DNA of 64,000 nucleotides from Pterobdella sp. o SKG-2022 (taxonomy: Eukaryota; Annelida; Clitellata; Hirudinida; Piscicolidae), in the NCBI GenBank assembly GCA_964035795.1, contig OZ038320.1:21780589-21844588 (forward strand), in the 5' to 3' direction. How positions within the stretch are numbered: position 1 is the stretch's first letter; the number at the start of each line of letters is the position of its first letter. Under the pieces are notes generated by a model. It saw nothing but the letters and a program-made list of their open reading frames with translations. It made no database searches and was not told the DNA's origin. The position numbers and the translations under genes were made by a program. Positions 1-13,300 of this stretch are shown here, piece by piece.

Positions 1-644
1 ATCATTTGAATACCTAACTTGCAAAGCTTGAGCCCACTATCACAAAAAATCACAAGCAAAATAAGTGAAGCCTTCAATTGAACAAGATAATTTTGCATTA
101 TTACACAAATTAAAAACATGATGATACTGAAAAACGTAAATATGTAGTTAACAATGATAGAAATATATATTGGATGACTAAGGCACAACATTTTGAACAC
201 CTCTCCCTTTATACATTGAGCGTAAAAGCCTTATGATATTTTCAAGAAAGATTTCATATGCAACTTTAGAAAAAATCAAGAACTTTCTAAGCAACTAAAA
301 AAGTTATCAAAAATATTTCAATAAATGATATTAAAATTTTTCCATTGATTGATAACATATGTAGAAGTTCAATAAGCATTTGACAGAAAAAAGAGTGACC
401 AGATAAATAAGATAAAACATGATTAGAATGAGATTGGAATAAAATATTGAGTGAAAAAAGTTTTAAAATACCCGAGATAAATTTAGAAATAATCTACAAA
501 AGACTAAAAATTTTGAATTATCATTAACCAATAGTATAGTTTCTATCATAAAACGTTAAACATATTAAATAGTTTCAAAAAATTCAATTATTATAAAAAA
601 ACTTAGATCATTGAGAAAATCAATAAAACGCTGTAAAATGCAAC
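1..644. other. 3' flank of the Arfaptin-like gene, no gene seen
   Basis: AT-rich sequence beyond the stop codon of the Arfaptin-like gene. It should hold that gene's 3' untranslated region. I see no convincing exon, RNA gene or repeat in it. Confidence 0.4.
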
Positions 645-3600
645 TTAATTATTCCCATTGTTAGCTATTCCATTATCATGTGCCTTCTGATCGTTCTTAG
701 TGACATTCACAGGCTCTGCTCCTTTATCAACCGTTTGAGAGTTACTGGCGAGAAATTTGTTTTCAAGATTGGTGTTGCAATGAGCCATTGAGAGGAACTG
801 CTGGGTGATGATGTTGAGGTGGCCATGATTATTGTCTGCATTGTCGACGAAAGCCTTCTGCAGTAGATGAAGGTGCTTGTGAAATACCTTCGCCTGTTCA
901 TTTGGTGTTTAACATTTGCTAAGTACACAACTTATAGAAATATTTATAATCTGAGTAATTAATTCATTTTTTTAGTTGAAGTGTACGTATTTAGATTATT
1001 GATTTAATTTGTAAGAATGCAGTGAACTCAAAGACTTAGGTTTATTTATGCTGATTAATCACGATCATATACCTAACTCAAATTAGATTTAGAGGTATCT
1101 GAAGCAATAGGATTGAAAAATTTAGTTTTTGAAAACAGTGCGTATTAATGATCTTACCATAGTATCAAGGATCGAGTAATTAATACATACTCATGGAAAA
1201 AGTTTTTAAATAATTCCAATGCAAAACGCCTTATAAAAAGAATGAAAATATAGAATGGTAAAAATAATGGGATAGAAACCCTATTATCGTCCAGAAGTTT
1301 GAGTTTGATGTTGAGGTCGTGATGCAACCTGTTGTAACGGTTCTGTGCAGAGGTGCCATTGCACGATTAAGTCACTCAGGTATATGATGAATAGGGACAT
1401 ATATAATTCAATAGTTTAAAAACTTGACGACAGATGAATGATATAATAAAAAATTGTAACAAAAATTAATAAAAATATGGTGTATGTCATTTGTTTAAAC
1501 GACTTGAAAATATAAGGCAGTTCGCGTTTAATTATATAATATTGAAATATTATATGTGAATTATAAAAACACGGAAATATTTTGGAGACTAATTATTCAC
1601 AACGAAATAAAATATTTTTTAAAAATAATTAAAACATTAGTACCAGTCTAAGTTATTCGACACAAATTCATATAAAACAATATACTTTAAAATGAAAACA
1701 CAAAGTATACAATGGTAAACATAATGACCTGATGCTTAACGAAACTCCTTTCAGCCTCCTGCACTCTCAACGTGTACGTAGAATCTCTATGAGATGACCT
1801 CACCCTCTCTAGGCATGAGTTGTATGCATCGAACTTCAGCCTGGTGCCAACAGGGTTTAGTGAGATTAGACTATAATGAGAAAGATTAGTTTATTGGTGT
1901 GTTTATGATTTGGATGGAATATTAATTTGATGATAACATCGTTATGAACATTTATTTTAAATTTCCTTTTTTCAAGAATAATACAACATAACATACAACT
2001 AAATTTATTTAATTCAAACAAATAAAAAATTAGTATTAATATAATACGTTGAAAAGTGAAAACATTATTGTTAACGTAATGAGTTTATAATTAAATATAA
2101 ATTCTAAAACCACACGGGATTAATTCAATGCTTAATAACGTGGGAATTCATTCATAGGTGGTGTTGTGTGATCACGTATTTTGTGTTTAAGTCAAATTAA
2201 GTATGCGTATAGCAGTGAATTTCAACATAAAACTTATTGATTTTTGTGTGGTGAATATTGTGTATAATTTGCGTTGATTTTTAACATTATTGTTTCATTG
2301 TATTTGCGATTTGAGCAGACCTTTGGGTTGGTCTTTTCAAACGTCTCAAGTATTAACTAGATATATTATTATAATTATCATTAAATTGAAGGATTACTTC
2401 AAACCACTCATAAATTCATAAACCACTTAACATCAAATAGTTTTGTTCAGAGATAAGCTACTTGGTGCTGTAACACTTGTAATGAAAAACTTGGTGTTAT
2501 GAATGAAAATATTTTGTATTCAATGATTTTTTATCTGATACATAAATGATATAAAGTATATTAATATTATAAAATAAAAATTTTATTTCTTCAAACATAA
2601 CTTTTATTGGTACTGAACTGTACAATAACAAACTATGAAACAAACGATACATGATTAAAATCATTTATTTCTCAGAAGCAGTGACTCTGGCACAAACGAA
2701 TAAAATTGTTATCAGAACGATTAAGCTGGCAACTTTTAATGACACGGCATGTTACTCATCAACCCACCTCGCCTTCTCTAGCATGTTAGCGGTGTTGAGG
2801 GAGTCTTGAATGGTGGTGTTGCATAAGGTGTCCATAGCCCTTATGAATACCCCTATGTGGCCTGTGTGTGTTTGTTTGTCGTAATTTTAACGCTACAAAC
2901 AACGAATTTCAAAGTTTCGCCTAATATTTATGATAAAACCTAACTTAATTAAAAATATGATTTCATTTAATAAATTAAATATATCACTGTTCCCTTAAAA
3001 AAGCCTTTTTCTTTAATTTTGAAATTCGATACAAGAAATTTACTAGACACAAACACAAAGGCATATAAAACAAATAATCTTCTCGTAAGAAATTATCAAG
3101 TATTCAAAATACATCATCATTTTTTCATAATGAAGTTCTGTGTAAAAAAAAGCTTAGCTGTTCAATGAATCTTTGTGTTTGTGTCTAGAACATATACATT
3201 TTGCCAATTAATATCACGAAACTAAAACAATATAAAAAAACTTTTGATTGATATTTAAACAATTAAAATAAAACTCTATAAAAAATGGAATGAAAAAAAA
3301 TATTTCTTAGTGAAAACCACTTGAAAAAAACACTGTAAAATTTTTCAAATTTCATCAATCAAATTACATAGCCATGCATCAATGCAGCAATAAACCACAA
3401 TGAAGGTACAATCAATAAAGAGATACGAAGTTAAAACCTTAGTGAATCACTGTCTATGCAATAAGAATAATACGCTGAAACTAATAGAAACTTTTTATAA
3501 ATATATGAAACTTCACTAGGGTCTTTTAACCATAAAATCAGTCAATATCATGTTATTTTCACAATAATAACAAATATCGGCGTCCAACCTTTTATATCTT

Positions 3601-6600
3601 GCACTAAAGCCAAAATATGAATGACAAAATCCATTATAACTTTCCTTATATAATAAATACACCATTCAATTTTAAACATCACGGACTCGGTATAAAAACA
3701 GCAACAACGTGGAAGCAATCATGATGATAAACACTTACGCAGAAGCTTCACTCCGTTTTTGTGCACAGCTTTTTGCGACAAAGAATTACAGCTAAAATTC
3801 TCCATCAATTCTGTTTCCTCTTCTGTAACTTTGTGAGCCAAATCATTCATGGCCAAGCCTTTCAATAGATAATAATAATTAGGTTTTCTGATAAGACATA
3901 ATTTAAAATAAAAACATGATAGAAATTATAGCTAATAAAACTAATACCGAAAAAAAAAGTAAAAAATGGAAGGTCACATACATAGATTATCACCTGTTAT
4001 AAACAAACATATATATCTATATACTGTTTGGGCATGGGCGTTAAAGTGTTCCAAACTTAGCGCCCAGTTAAGGGCCGCTTTTCTAATATAACTTGGAATT
4101 GATTGAACTTCAGTAGCGGGTATCGACAGACTAATATTTTAGTATCATTGTCGTTTGGCTTGTTGGATGGCCATTCTTTTTTCCCAACCAAAAAACAAAC
4201 TGTCTAAGTGTGAGAACAGAGGATTACTTAGTTAACGAAAAGCTTTGTATCTTAATAAAATTTATTAGTGTCCCTAAATATACTCATGAAATGCATAACT
4301 GAATACGTGATCATACAACAAGTATTTCAAGTGAATATACAAACTGAGTAATTTGTGTGTGTTGAGAGTGTTGAAGTAGTTCTGGTAGAGGTTACGAGAT
4401 AAGTCGAATAAACTTCTGTAACAAACATCATTTGAATGAAGTTTTATTACATAATAAACTTTATGCAAGATTTTGGCTAAGTTTAAAAAGTAATTAATTT
4501 TAACTAAAATCATTGTTTCATAACTTGAAGTGAAAATTTTTAAAAAATTTACAAAACATAAGCATGAAGAGATTTATCACCGAGGTATAACTACGTGATT
4601 CAAAAGAAAATCTCTGAAATACCATCCTCAAGATGATAATTTTTTTTAAAAATCGTTAATCTTTAATAAAAGTTGTATAAGCCATTGTGTTTTTAACCTT
4701 CAAATTATGAGATTCATTTTGAACACAAAGTTTTTCATAAGCTTACGTAATCGGGAAAGACAGATTTTCAATACACCATAGAATAGTAATATTTATTATA
4801 AGGATTTACAATTTACCAAAAGAAAACCCTACATAACGACCTGAACTCTTTTTGCAGCTCTTTCAGCTCGTGGATCTTCTTGCTCAGCTCACTGTCTGTG
4901 GTGGGTGTCGACTTGCCTAACTTCTCAAACAGGAATTGACGAGCATATTCAAATGTATCTGAAGACCTGCATTGTAATGATAATGAGAATTTCACAGCTT
5001 AACAATTGTTTTGAAATATTTTATTCATGTGAAGAAAAAATTCTTTTATACTGAACCAAAAAACAATTAGCAATGGCTAATGTGTTGCAATCATCAAGTG
5101 GTACCTTGTTCACAACAAGTTTTTTTTCAACAAGAGCTTTTTTGAAAGATTCTACTTCAGAGTTGGCTTTTATATTTATGAGCTCAATACAAACCAAAGC
5201 TAACTTTCTTTGTCATTCAATACATGTTCTCTCCAAGTTTGTTCAATCTATAACATCTCTTGCAGATGTCTAACTCCAACTTGTGCATTTGTGAACCTGA
5301 GCTATACTCCCCATCTTCAAATCCCCTCAATACCATAAATACTAAGCTCAGAAGCAGAAAAAAATGTATGTGTTGACATTCAATACCCAATAGATTAAGT
5401 TAATTATAAGAGAAATTGTAGAGAAGTTGATATAGTTCATAAATAAATGTATATTTAGTTTTTTTGGTTAATGAATTATGACAAAGTATTACTTTTTGAA
5501 AATTTTGGCATAATAAAATTTTCTCTACATATCTTTCAATATACTTATAATCTGAAGTTTTTAATGTAAGAAACTCAAGTTTACTAAAGAACATACAATG
5601 TTTCTAAAAAACTACATTATAATCCATTATGAGACAGGTCTCTACCCTTCTATTATTCTACTCACAACTCAAAATTAAAAATTCTTTGTTAAAAAATAGA
5701 TTAACATTCCTTAAAAGAATCTTTTCCATAACATCAATCCCAAGTTTTTGCAACTCTTGCCTACTAAAAACAAAAAAATCTGGCTAATGAATTCTGAAAA
5801 TGTTTTATTTGTTTAAAATTTTAGCAGAATAAAATTTTCTCTACCTGTTCTAATATCTTGATAATCTGAAGTTTTTACTGTACTGAATGTATATGTATAT
5901 ATATATTATAATTTATATAAAACAAACCAAGATTTTAAATGGTCAAGCTTGGTGGGAGGTGGTTTGGTCACATGTAGAGTGGTAGTTGTTATCATTGCTT
6001 TCTGTTTCATTATGAATAAACAGGTTTTGTGAAATTCAAGCGACATTACTCATGTTATATAATATTGAGTTTAATTATAGTTAGTTTAATATCCCTATTT
6101 TTGAAAAATTTATAAATTTTTATAAATTCATAGTTAATTTCTATAGATAAAAGATAAAAGTTTCATACAGCTTGAACAATCAGTGATTTTAAATAAATAA
6201 GCTTACTTTTTTGTTCGGAGATGTTGTTGTAGAAGATGAAGATGACTGATCTATGAAAAATAAATTTCTACATTATCCTTCTTTTTCATTTTAGAACATT
6301 ACATTAAATTGCAATAAAAAAATATATTGGTATATAATTAGTAACTCAGACGTAATGTAAAACTTATAAAAACCTTGTTGTTGTCTTGCAAATTGTTGTT
6401 GTTGTTGTTGGGCATAAAGTTGTTGATTATATTTTTGTTGTTGTTGATTTGGATAATGTTGTTGCTGATCTTTTCTGAAAAAGGCAGTTGATGTTTGATT
6501 ATAAATAGAGGTTGTACCAGCATCTCCTTCCTCCAAATCATTTCGATCCGCTTTATCATCAAAACTGTATTCATAAAAGTTGCCCCCAGTGATGTTAGAA

Positions 6601-6827
6601 CCAGGGATATCATTGTATTGGTTGTCATAAGTATCCACAAAATGATTATTTTCAACAGAATCAGATCTTTCTTTCAAATTAATTTTTTCTAAACGATATG
6701 GTAAGCCGTATCCTCCTTCTTCTTCCTCTTCATCTTCTTCCTCAGAGACATAATCATTAGTCACCTCTGACAACTTATTTGTAGTAATTGTAACTTTTTG
6801 GTCGTTTGTAACTGGGTATTGATTCAT
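645..6827 (-). CDS. ARFIP: Arfaptin-like BAR-domain protein, 10 exons, 464 aa
   Basis: Coding exons in transcript order: 6374-6827, 6207-6250, 5928-6001, 4841-4966, 4345-4415, 3739-3858, 2768-2861, 1741-1840, 1280-1342, 645-893. All phases join. Arfaptins are crescent-shaped AH/BAR dimers that bind Arl1, Arf1 and Rac1 and sense curved trans-Golgi membrane. The match rests on collinear conserved blocks: KLDHLKSW followed by YARQFLFEKLG (about 184-210), KNGVKLL near 290, AMDTLCNTTIQDSL near 305, RLKFDAYNSCLE near 328 and KLKLLDDNRAKVFHKHLHLL near 375-395. Together these form the BAR helices (about 184-410). The first 151 residues are not conserved: they hold an acidic run at 29-38 and a glutamine-rich stretch at about 119-150. 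The start is the first ATG in frame. ARFIP1 versus ARFIP2 cannot be told apart here. Confidence 0.85.
3043..3188. repeat. Small foldback element with 18-bp perfect inverted ends
   Basis: The 18-mer at 3043-3060 is repeated exactly as its reverse complement at 3171-3188, enclosing about 110 bp of AT-rich, non-coding DNA. It lies in the Arfaptin-like intron 6. The inverted ends share the core ACAAACACAAAG with another foldback element at 10467-10615, so both may belong to one MITE-like family. I could not identify target-site duplications. Confidence 0.5.
5021..5275 (-). pseudogene. Decayed coiled-coil ORF fragment inside Arfaptin-like intron 3
   Basis: Read on the minus strand, one frame gives charged, helix-like protein (blocks such as LALVCIELINIKANSEVESF) with two in-frame TGA codons at 5243-5245 and 5213-5215, then stays open to a TAA at 5021. 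It is not needed by the Arfaptin-like model, because exons 3 and 4 join across it with conserved sequence. A second helix-like stretch (block KLGIDVMEKILL) lies at about 5700-5765. These could be pieces of an old inserted gene copy or unused exons. I do not recognise the family. Confidence 0.35.
5440..5890. repeat. Diverged direct duplication, about 100-bp units
   Basis: Sequence at about 5465-5570 recurs at about 5782-5885. Shared blocks include AATAAAATTTTCTCTAC and ATAATCTGAAGTTTTTA in the same order and orientation. The copies have drifted by substitution and small indels. Both lie in Arfaptin-like intron 3, beside the decayed coiled-coil fragment. Confidence 0.5.
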
Positions 6828-7394
6828 TTCAGCTATTTTATAATTAACTTTCAAATATTATCTTTCACGTTAGAGCCTTCACAATTAAATACTCTGGATA
6901 TTTTACAAATAAATTCTAGAAAATTTATTGAAAAATTAACAAGAACTTAGCATTTAATTTTAAATTAATTACTTTTTAAATAATTTTTAAAATATTTTAA
7001 ACAAAAACTGTTAAAACTAATCAATATTAGGTATGTTTTACGTTTGGTCCCAAACGACCAATTGAAAACGAATGCTGATGAAAATAAAAATTGAAAATGG
7101 TTCAAATTTTTTTTTTAAATGGCAATTTTTATAAATATTTCAAGTGAGTATACAATTATTCAATATTAGATCCAAAACTTATAAAAAATATTAAATAAGT
7201 TTTTTTAATTTTTATTTTTTAAAAATTATATTCGTCATTTTTAATGTTAAGATTGCAACGATTTTTGTGAATGAATAATATTAAGTCTTGTTTTCCCCAA
7301 AAAAGATTATAGCGCCATATTCGAGGCAATTGAACAGATGATGGTCGGTATATTTGTTAAATGCTTTTAATAATTATTCAATTTGATTAAAAAT
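6828..7394. promoter_or_regulatory. Bidirectional intergenic promoter region (Arfaptin-like / Treslin-like)
   Basis: The start codons of two divergent genes are only 567 bp apart, so both promoters should lie here. There is no TATA box at an obvious position. A GCGCCATATT at 7312-7321 reads on the minus strand as AATATGGCGC, which fits the YY1-type AAnATGGCG motif common near start sites of housekeeping genes. The motif assignment is inference from one match. Confidence 0.4.
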
Positions 7395-10300
7395 ATGTAC
7401 ATACCAAGTTTTCATCTTGATTTATCGGTTTTTTCGGTTTATCCAAACAAAAGGTATGTTAAGTATTAATTTTCAAGTTACTAATTTTATTTGAAAAAAC
7501 AAAATGGTTTATTGATCAAAACCAATACTTAAAAATGTAAGTTCTACTTACAAAAAGCTTTGCAGTTTTGATCAATAAGTTTGTGTTGCTTATAGTATAA
7601 AATTTTAGTTATAAATGCGCTAAATTTTTATTTTATATTTCAGTTATAAAAGCAAAAACAATGTTCATGAAAGCATTCGAGTACTCGTTAAAAGCGAATT
7701 ATTTGACAACCATCTCAAAAGATATAAACTTTCCAAACAAGTTCAATCATCTCTTGACAAACTTTTATCAAACTCTAAATCTCCAGTAAAACCTGATAGT
7801 GATTCAAAAGAAATTGTAAATAAAAAATTTTCAAACAAAGTTATAAAAAACAATGCGGCCAAAACAAAAGAAAGATTCAAGATTATGGCAACAGTTTCAA
7901 GGGATGTGATTCCTCTCTCATGGAAGCAGTCTGTGGTGTATCTGGTCACATGCCATTCTGATGCCACACATACATCCTCCAATGATGTTTCTAAGTTCAA
8001 CTCAGTCAAGTTTTTTCAGCTGTTCACTCTACTTGTGGAAATCGAAAAAAATCTGGTAAATATATTCGACTAATTTTTTTGAAATTTACATTTTTCGAAT
8101 GTGTTTAGCAAAATGATTAACTTTTAAATTGGATTTTAAAAAATAATTTGGCAAAATTTTGTTTATATATATAAATATATATATTTTCTCAATCTATTTT
8201 CTCAATTATGCCAACATAATAACTTTAAGAGGTATAGCTTTATACTATTTTATAATATTTTTGTTCAACCTTTCAGTTAGTGAATTACAATGGAAGCTTG
8301 GCCTTATTACAACCACTTACAAACAACCTTGCAACTTTAACCATACTCAAAGCTGTTTTCTTCAAACCTCTTACATCTGCTCTTTCCAATAAACATCATC
8401 TTCAAAAAAGTTCCCTCTACCATATATACATTGCTGCCACCAAATACAAGACCAAGTCTGCCAATGGTGAGTCTTTTTTTTATTTTCTTATCAATTGTTC
8501 ACTCAGATGGGTTTTGAGACTGAGATATAATTATATTTCTTAAAATTTTTCAATAAAGTTATTAAATTGAAGTCAAACAAAGTTTTTCCACTATTTTCAA
8601 ATCAAATAATAGCTTTTCTTAATTTTTCAAACTTAAAATTATCACACTCAACAGGAACCAAAGAAGACAAAAATAATGGCAGTTCAGTTCTAAATGCTTT
8701 ATCTCAAACACAACCTTCTATTGACAACTTTATTCAATCTACTGGTAAAATTAAAAGAAAACACAGTGAAGATAATACGTTAAATGCTAACGAGGAATCC
8801 AATAATGATGCACCTAATGATGAAAATGAGGAAAAAAATGCATATAATAATGAAATTCCTTTCAAAAGTGTGGAGAATATTGATGAGTATAAAACCAAAA
8901 GAATGCGAATGACTAAAGGTTTTTATGCAATATTATTATAACATACATATAACCTTTTTTCTTCTATAATTTAAAAGTTTTGAAAATAAAAACTCCATTA
9001 ATTTTTCTATTTTAAAGTTTCTTTATAGTTAAAACCACACAATAAATAACTCATGCAAAAGATCAGGAAGAGGATAAGGAGCCAGAAATGATGCAGAAGT
9101 TGAGGTTGATGGTAGAACGCAGAAGAAGCTCATCTAGATTGCTGTTAGTAACCTATATTGTGCATGTTTTGTATTATTTTCTATTCACTATGCCAAAACT
9201 CATTCAATAAGCTCTTTTTGGTGAAGAAAAAGGTGCTAAAATGGATTTGTTGAATTTTTGGTTATAATCTTGCTCATGATAACTTGGTTTTACTGAATTT
9301 TTCTATTTGTTTTTATATAATTTTTTTATTAGCACCATTTGAAAATGAATAATATAATCACATTTTGCATCAGTCTTCGGCGAAGTTCTTCCAATCTTTT
9401 TCCTAACTCAGCCGGTTTGCGTAATCTTCTTTTTAAATTCATTTTTGTTTGTTCAATACTTATTACAAATACTTTTCAAGCATAAACAGAACATATTTCA
9501 TATAAATTTTAATTCATATAGCGCTAAAACTACCAATGAAGATGTTGTTTTAGTTGTTTTCAATAGAATATTAACACCATCATGCAGGTTTAATGGAGGA
9601 TTCTTCATCGTGCTTCCCACCACAAGCTTTCTTCAATGATGATAACTCACAGTTATCTCCATGTAAAACTTCACAGATCTCTTCACAGCCTGCAACAACT
9701 ATTCTACATGAAGAAGATGAAGATGATGTTTGTGTTTATGGTTAGGCGTTATGTATATATTGTGTTTTACGGCTTATGTTATTTCGCTTCTCATATACAA
9801 GTACCCACAAATTGGGCTTATGTATGGATTGGCTAAGGCCCTACAAATGACCATTCTCCATTATCATCATCGTTTTGCGTCCATTTCCATGCTAGCATGA
9901 GTTGGACTATCTATTTGAATCTAGATGAGTGTTTTCATGAGTTTTTAGGAAAAACTTTGGTACATTTTTTGAAACCATCATGTGATAGAAAGTTTTTAAT
10001 TGGATATTTATATTAACTTTTCATTTTGTTTCATCAATTCATGCTGAAGTTTTCGATATCATCAGATTTTAAAACTGAACAAGACTTATTGGAGTATTGT
10101 GAAAAATGCAAAGAGAAAGCCATAGAAGGGAATATGAATGTGAAGAGTGCCGCGAGAAGATCGATTAAGTCAATTCTGAAGCATTATTCTGTTGATGATG
10201 AACCCAATGGTTTCAACATTAGTTCTAATGGGGGTGACGATAATAATACTGGACAAAAAATTGGGGATAATGCTAATGATAATGGAGATCTTAATGTAAA

Positions 10301-13300
10301 GGATATGGCTGGTGTTGGTAGCAAATCTAATAAAGGTGAAAATAAGTTGGATCAAAAATCGAATAATGATGAAGATAGTGACTTGGTTGAAGGAAGTTTT
10401 GAAAAGGTTAGCTTTATGCTGTTTGTTTATATCTTCATGAAACATCATATTTTGAGAATTCTGTTTGTAAGTTCAACAAACACAAAGTATTTATTTAAAA
10501 AAGATGCAAAAAAGAAGCTTTTTATAAGACTAGCTTACATTATCAAGTGTGATTGTAGCTTACATTATCAAGTGTGATTGTAGCTTACATTATCAATTGT
10601 GTTTGTTGAACTTACTATTTGATTTATGCTATTATACTTCAATTCTATTCATTTATTATAAGCAGCAAGAGTTTTTGATTTTCACTATTTAAAAATGCAC
10701 ATTGTTCTTCCATGTTTAACAATTTTATATTCATCAAAATCAATATCTTATTACTATATCAATAGATTAACGTCACCAGCATTTTCGACTCATTCAAATG
10801 ATAACTATTGAGACTGATGCCACATACAGAGCAAAGCATACGAAATGCTGAGAAGGCTTTTGATATGCAGTGCAAGGGAAGTCAAGGAGAAGTTGTTGAA
10901 TGAAAGAGATGAAGGAGTACTTGTTAGAAGGTTCGTGTGTTGTTTGTATTCTCTTTGTGTTTCATATTTTGTTCAGACTAATTATTTTGTATTTTTATAG
11001 TTTCGGTAAAAATATTATTTATATAATTATTGTTTTTTTTTCTATTTATTGCATTCAAAAAAGCATTAAGTTATAAGTTATTGTTAGCTGATAACAGCAT
11101 CTTTAATTTGTATTCCAATAGATTGATTCATGTCACATCAATAATGATGATTAACATAAATGAAAAAATAACATACAAATATTAAACTTTAAAAACATTA
11201 ATTGAGGATTCATATTTTAAAGAAAAGCTTTAATTTTTGATAAGTATAGCCTTATTATAAAACATTAGCATAAAAAATATACAAATGTAGATATATCTTA
11301 CAAATACTCATATTATTTTTACTGTTGATACATAGATATAAAATGTACTCAAATTAGTATATATAAGAATAATACCATATGCACACCAGTCACGAATGGC
11401 AGGTATATTTGCATTGTGAACTACATCATCAGCTGCAGACACGATTCACCTCCCTTGTTTCTCTTCACGCACAAGAGGTGCAGTCTGTGTGACAATCACT
11501 TAAACTGTTTTCTTATTCATATGATCAATTTAGGCTGTCTATGTCACAATCAATTGAGTTTTGTTTATTAGTTAGTTGCTTTGAAAGATTTGTTGTTTTC
11601 GTTTGTGTTTTGTATGTTTTTTCAGAAAGCTTTTGTTCTATTTTATTTTCTGTAGTCAATCGTTTAATGTTTCTATTCACTGTTTTTATTTAATAAATTT
11701 TACTGTTTTAAAGAGTTCAACAACCTAAACTCAAAATTTAGTTGTTTTCTCAAATGACTGTCGGCTTCCACATCATAACTTTTAAATTAGACCTACTATG
11801 GTCTAATATGTGATGTTATAGCCAACATCTTTCTCTTATTCAAATCGTTATTTACTTCTCTTTATGACTTCATACGATATATTCACCTATTTTTCATTCA
11901 TATTCATACTATGAGTTTGTTATCTTTAAACATGAACACACAGATCTGCAAACACCTGCGCAGTATATCATTCATCAAGGACAACTCATATGTCTCATCC
12001 CTGGTCGATGCCACCCTTTGTGAATTGTTCGTTTTTCTATTCTTCTTACATTTTCTAGTTCTCCATTTAAAGTATTGAAATGTTTGAATAAATCGTTATT
12101 TTTATTTTTAAATTATTAAAAAATTCATTAAACAATAAAAAAATAAATACTCTTATAAATTACTTAATAACTAGCGTTATCTCCACCTTCTCTTAGGTAC
12201 CAGCAGACTTGTGGGAGGCTGATGTACCGCATATATGATGAGTTGATATTACCCATTCCTGTACCTTTACGTCATCTTCTCTCCCCAGACAAGTTCGATA
12301 CCGATTCACTCATGTCACCCATAAAACACAATGGTGCAGTTGGGGGCAATAAAACTTCTTTAGGAGATAATCATGATGAGGCTGGTGATGTGAATTGTGC
12401 TCGTAACGAAGAAAATACTAGCGTTAAAAGTGATTCGAGGAATACCAGTTTGAATAGTGGTAACAAAGTAGATGGAAGTGATGGGTGTGAAAGGAGGAAA
12501 GATAAAACAAAGGCGTTGTATTCATTGTTCAACTACAAAAATGAAATAACTCAAAAAGGTTGTTATTTTGTTTTCGATCTTTTCTTTTTATATTTTCAAT
12601 GTATTTTAGGTTTTCAGCATTTTTTTAACTAAATGTAAAACTTCATAAATTCTATCAAATAGTCCTTCATTAATAACATAATTATGATTTACACAAACAA
12701 ACGATAAAGCCAAGCCACAGCCGTCTCCTTCAACATCCAAGTCAAAATCTCGAGCTCTCAATAGGAGCATTTCCTTCAGTCAAAAAACTCTCAAGGTTTC
12801 GAATTCATAACTTTTTTCACTTTGTATCACTCCATTACTCAAGCATGTGAATCAGTCAAATTCTTTTTATAGCCCATTAAATTTTACTTTTAAATGGTTC
12901 AACTTCAAATAATTGTTTAAAACCCTCCACAGATTGATATGAACTCATCTCGCTTGTTGTCATTGAACAGCGCCAACCCATCCTGCTCACAACACCAACT
13001 TCGAAGACACCATCGACACAAGGCAGCCCACAAAACACCTTCAAGAAGTATTTCACCATTTCTCATCATTGGAATATTTTATCTTTATAATATTTTTTTG
13101 TTTGGCATCTTTCTTACGGGCTGTAGTTGAGACGCACATATTCAAGTCTTGCTGCAATAAGTTATTTTATTTTAAATAATTATAAAGAATGTACAGTGTT
13201 TCTCATATTGAAGGATAATTTTATAAACCACTATAAAACGTGGAGAGTTTTGTAAAAGTTTGCTTTGAACACACTAGGCCGCAAATCACACTACGTTTTG

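Noticed and set aside
9445..9836. Two overlapping plus-strand open frames as separate genes
   Set aside because: They overlap intron and exon 7 of the Treslin-like model in other frames and have no recognisable features.
10531..10605. CRISPR-like direct repeats
   Set aside because: Three tandem 25-bp repeats without spacers, inside a foldback element in an animal genome.
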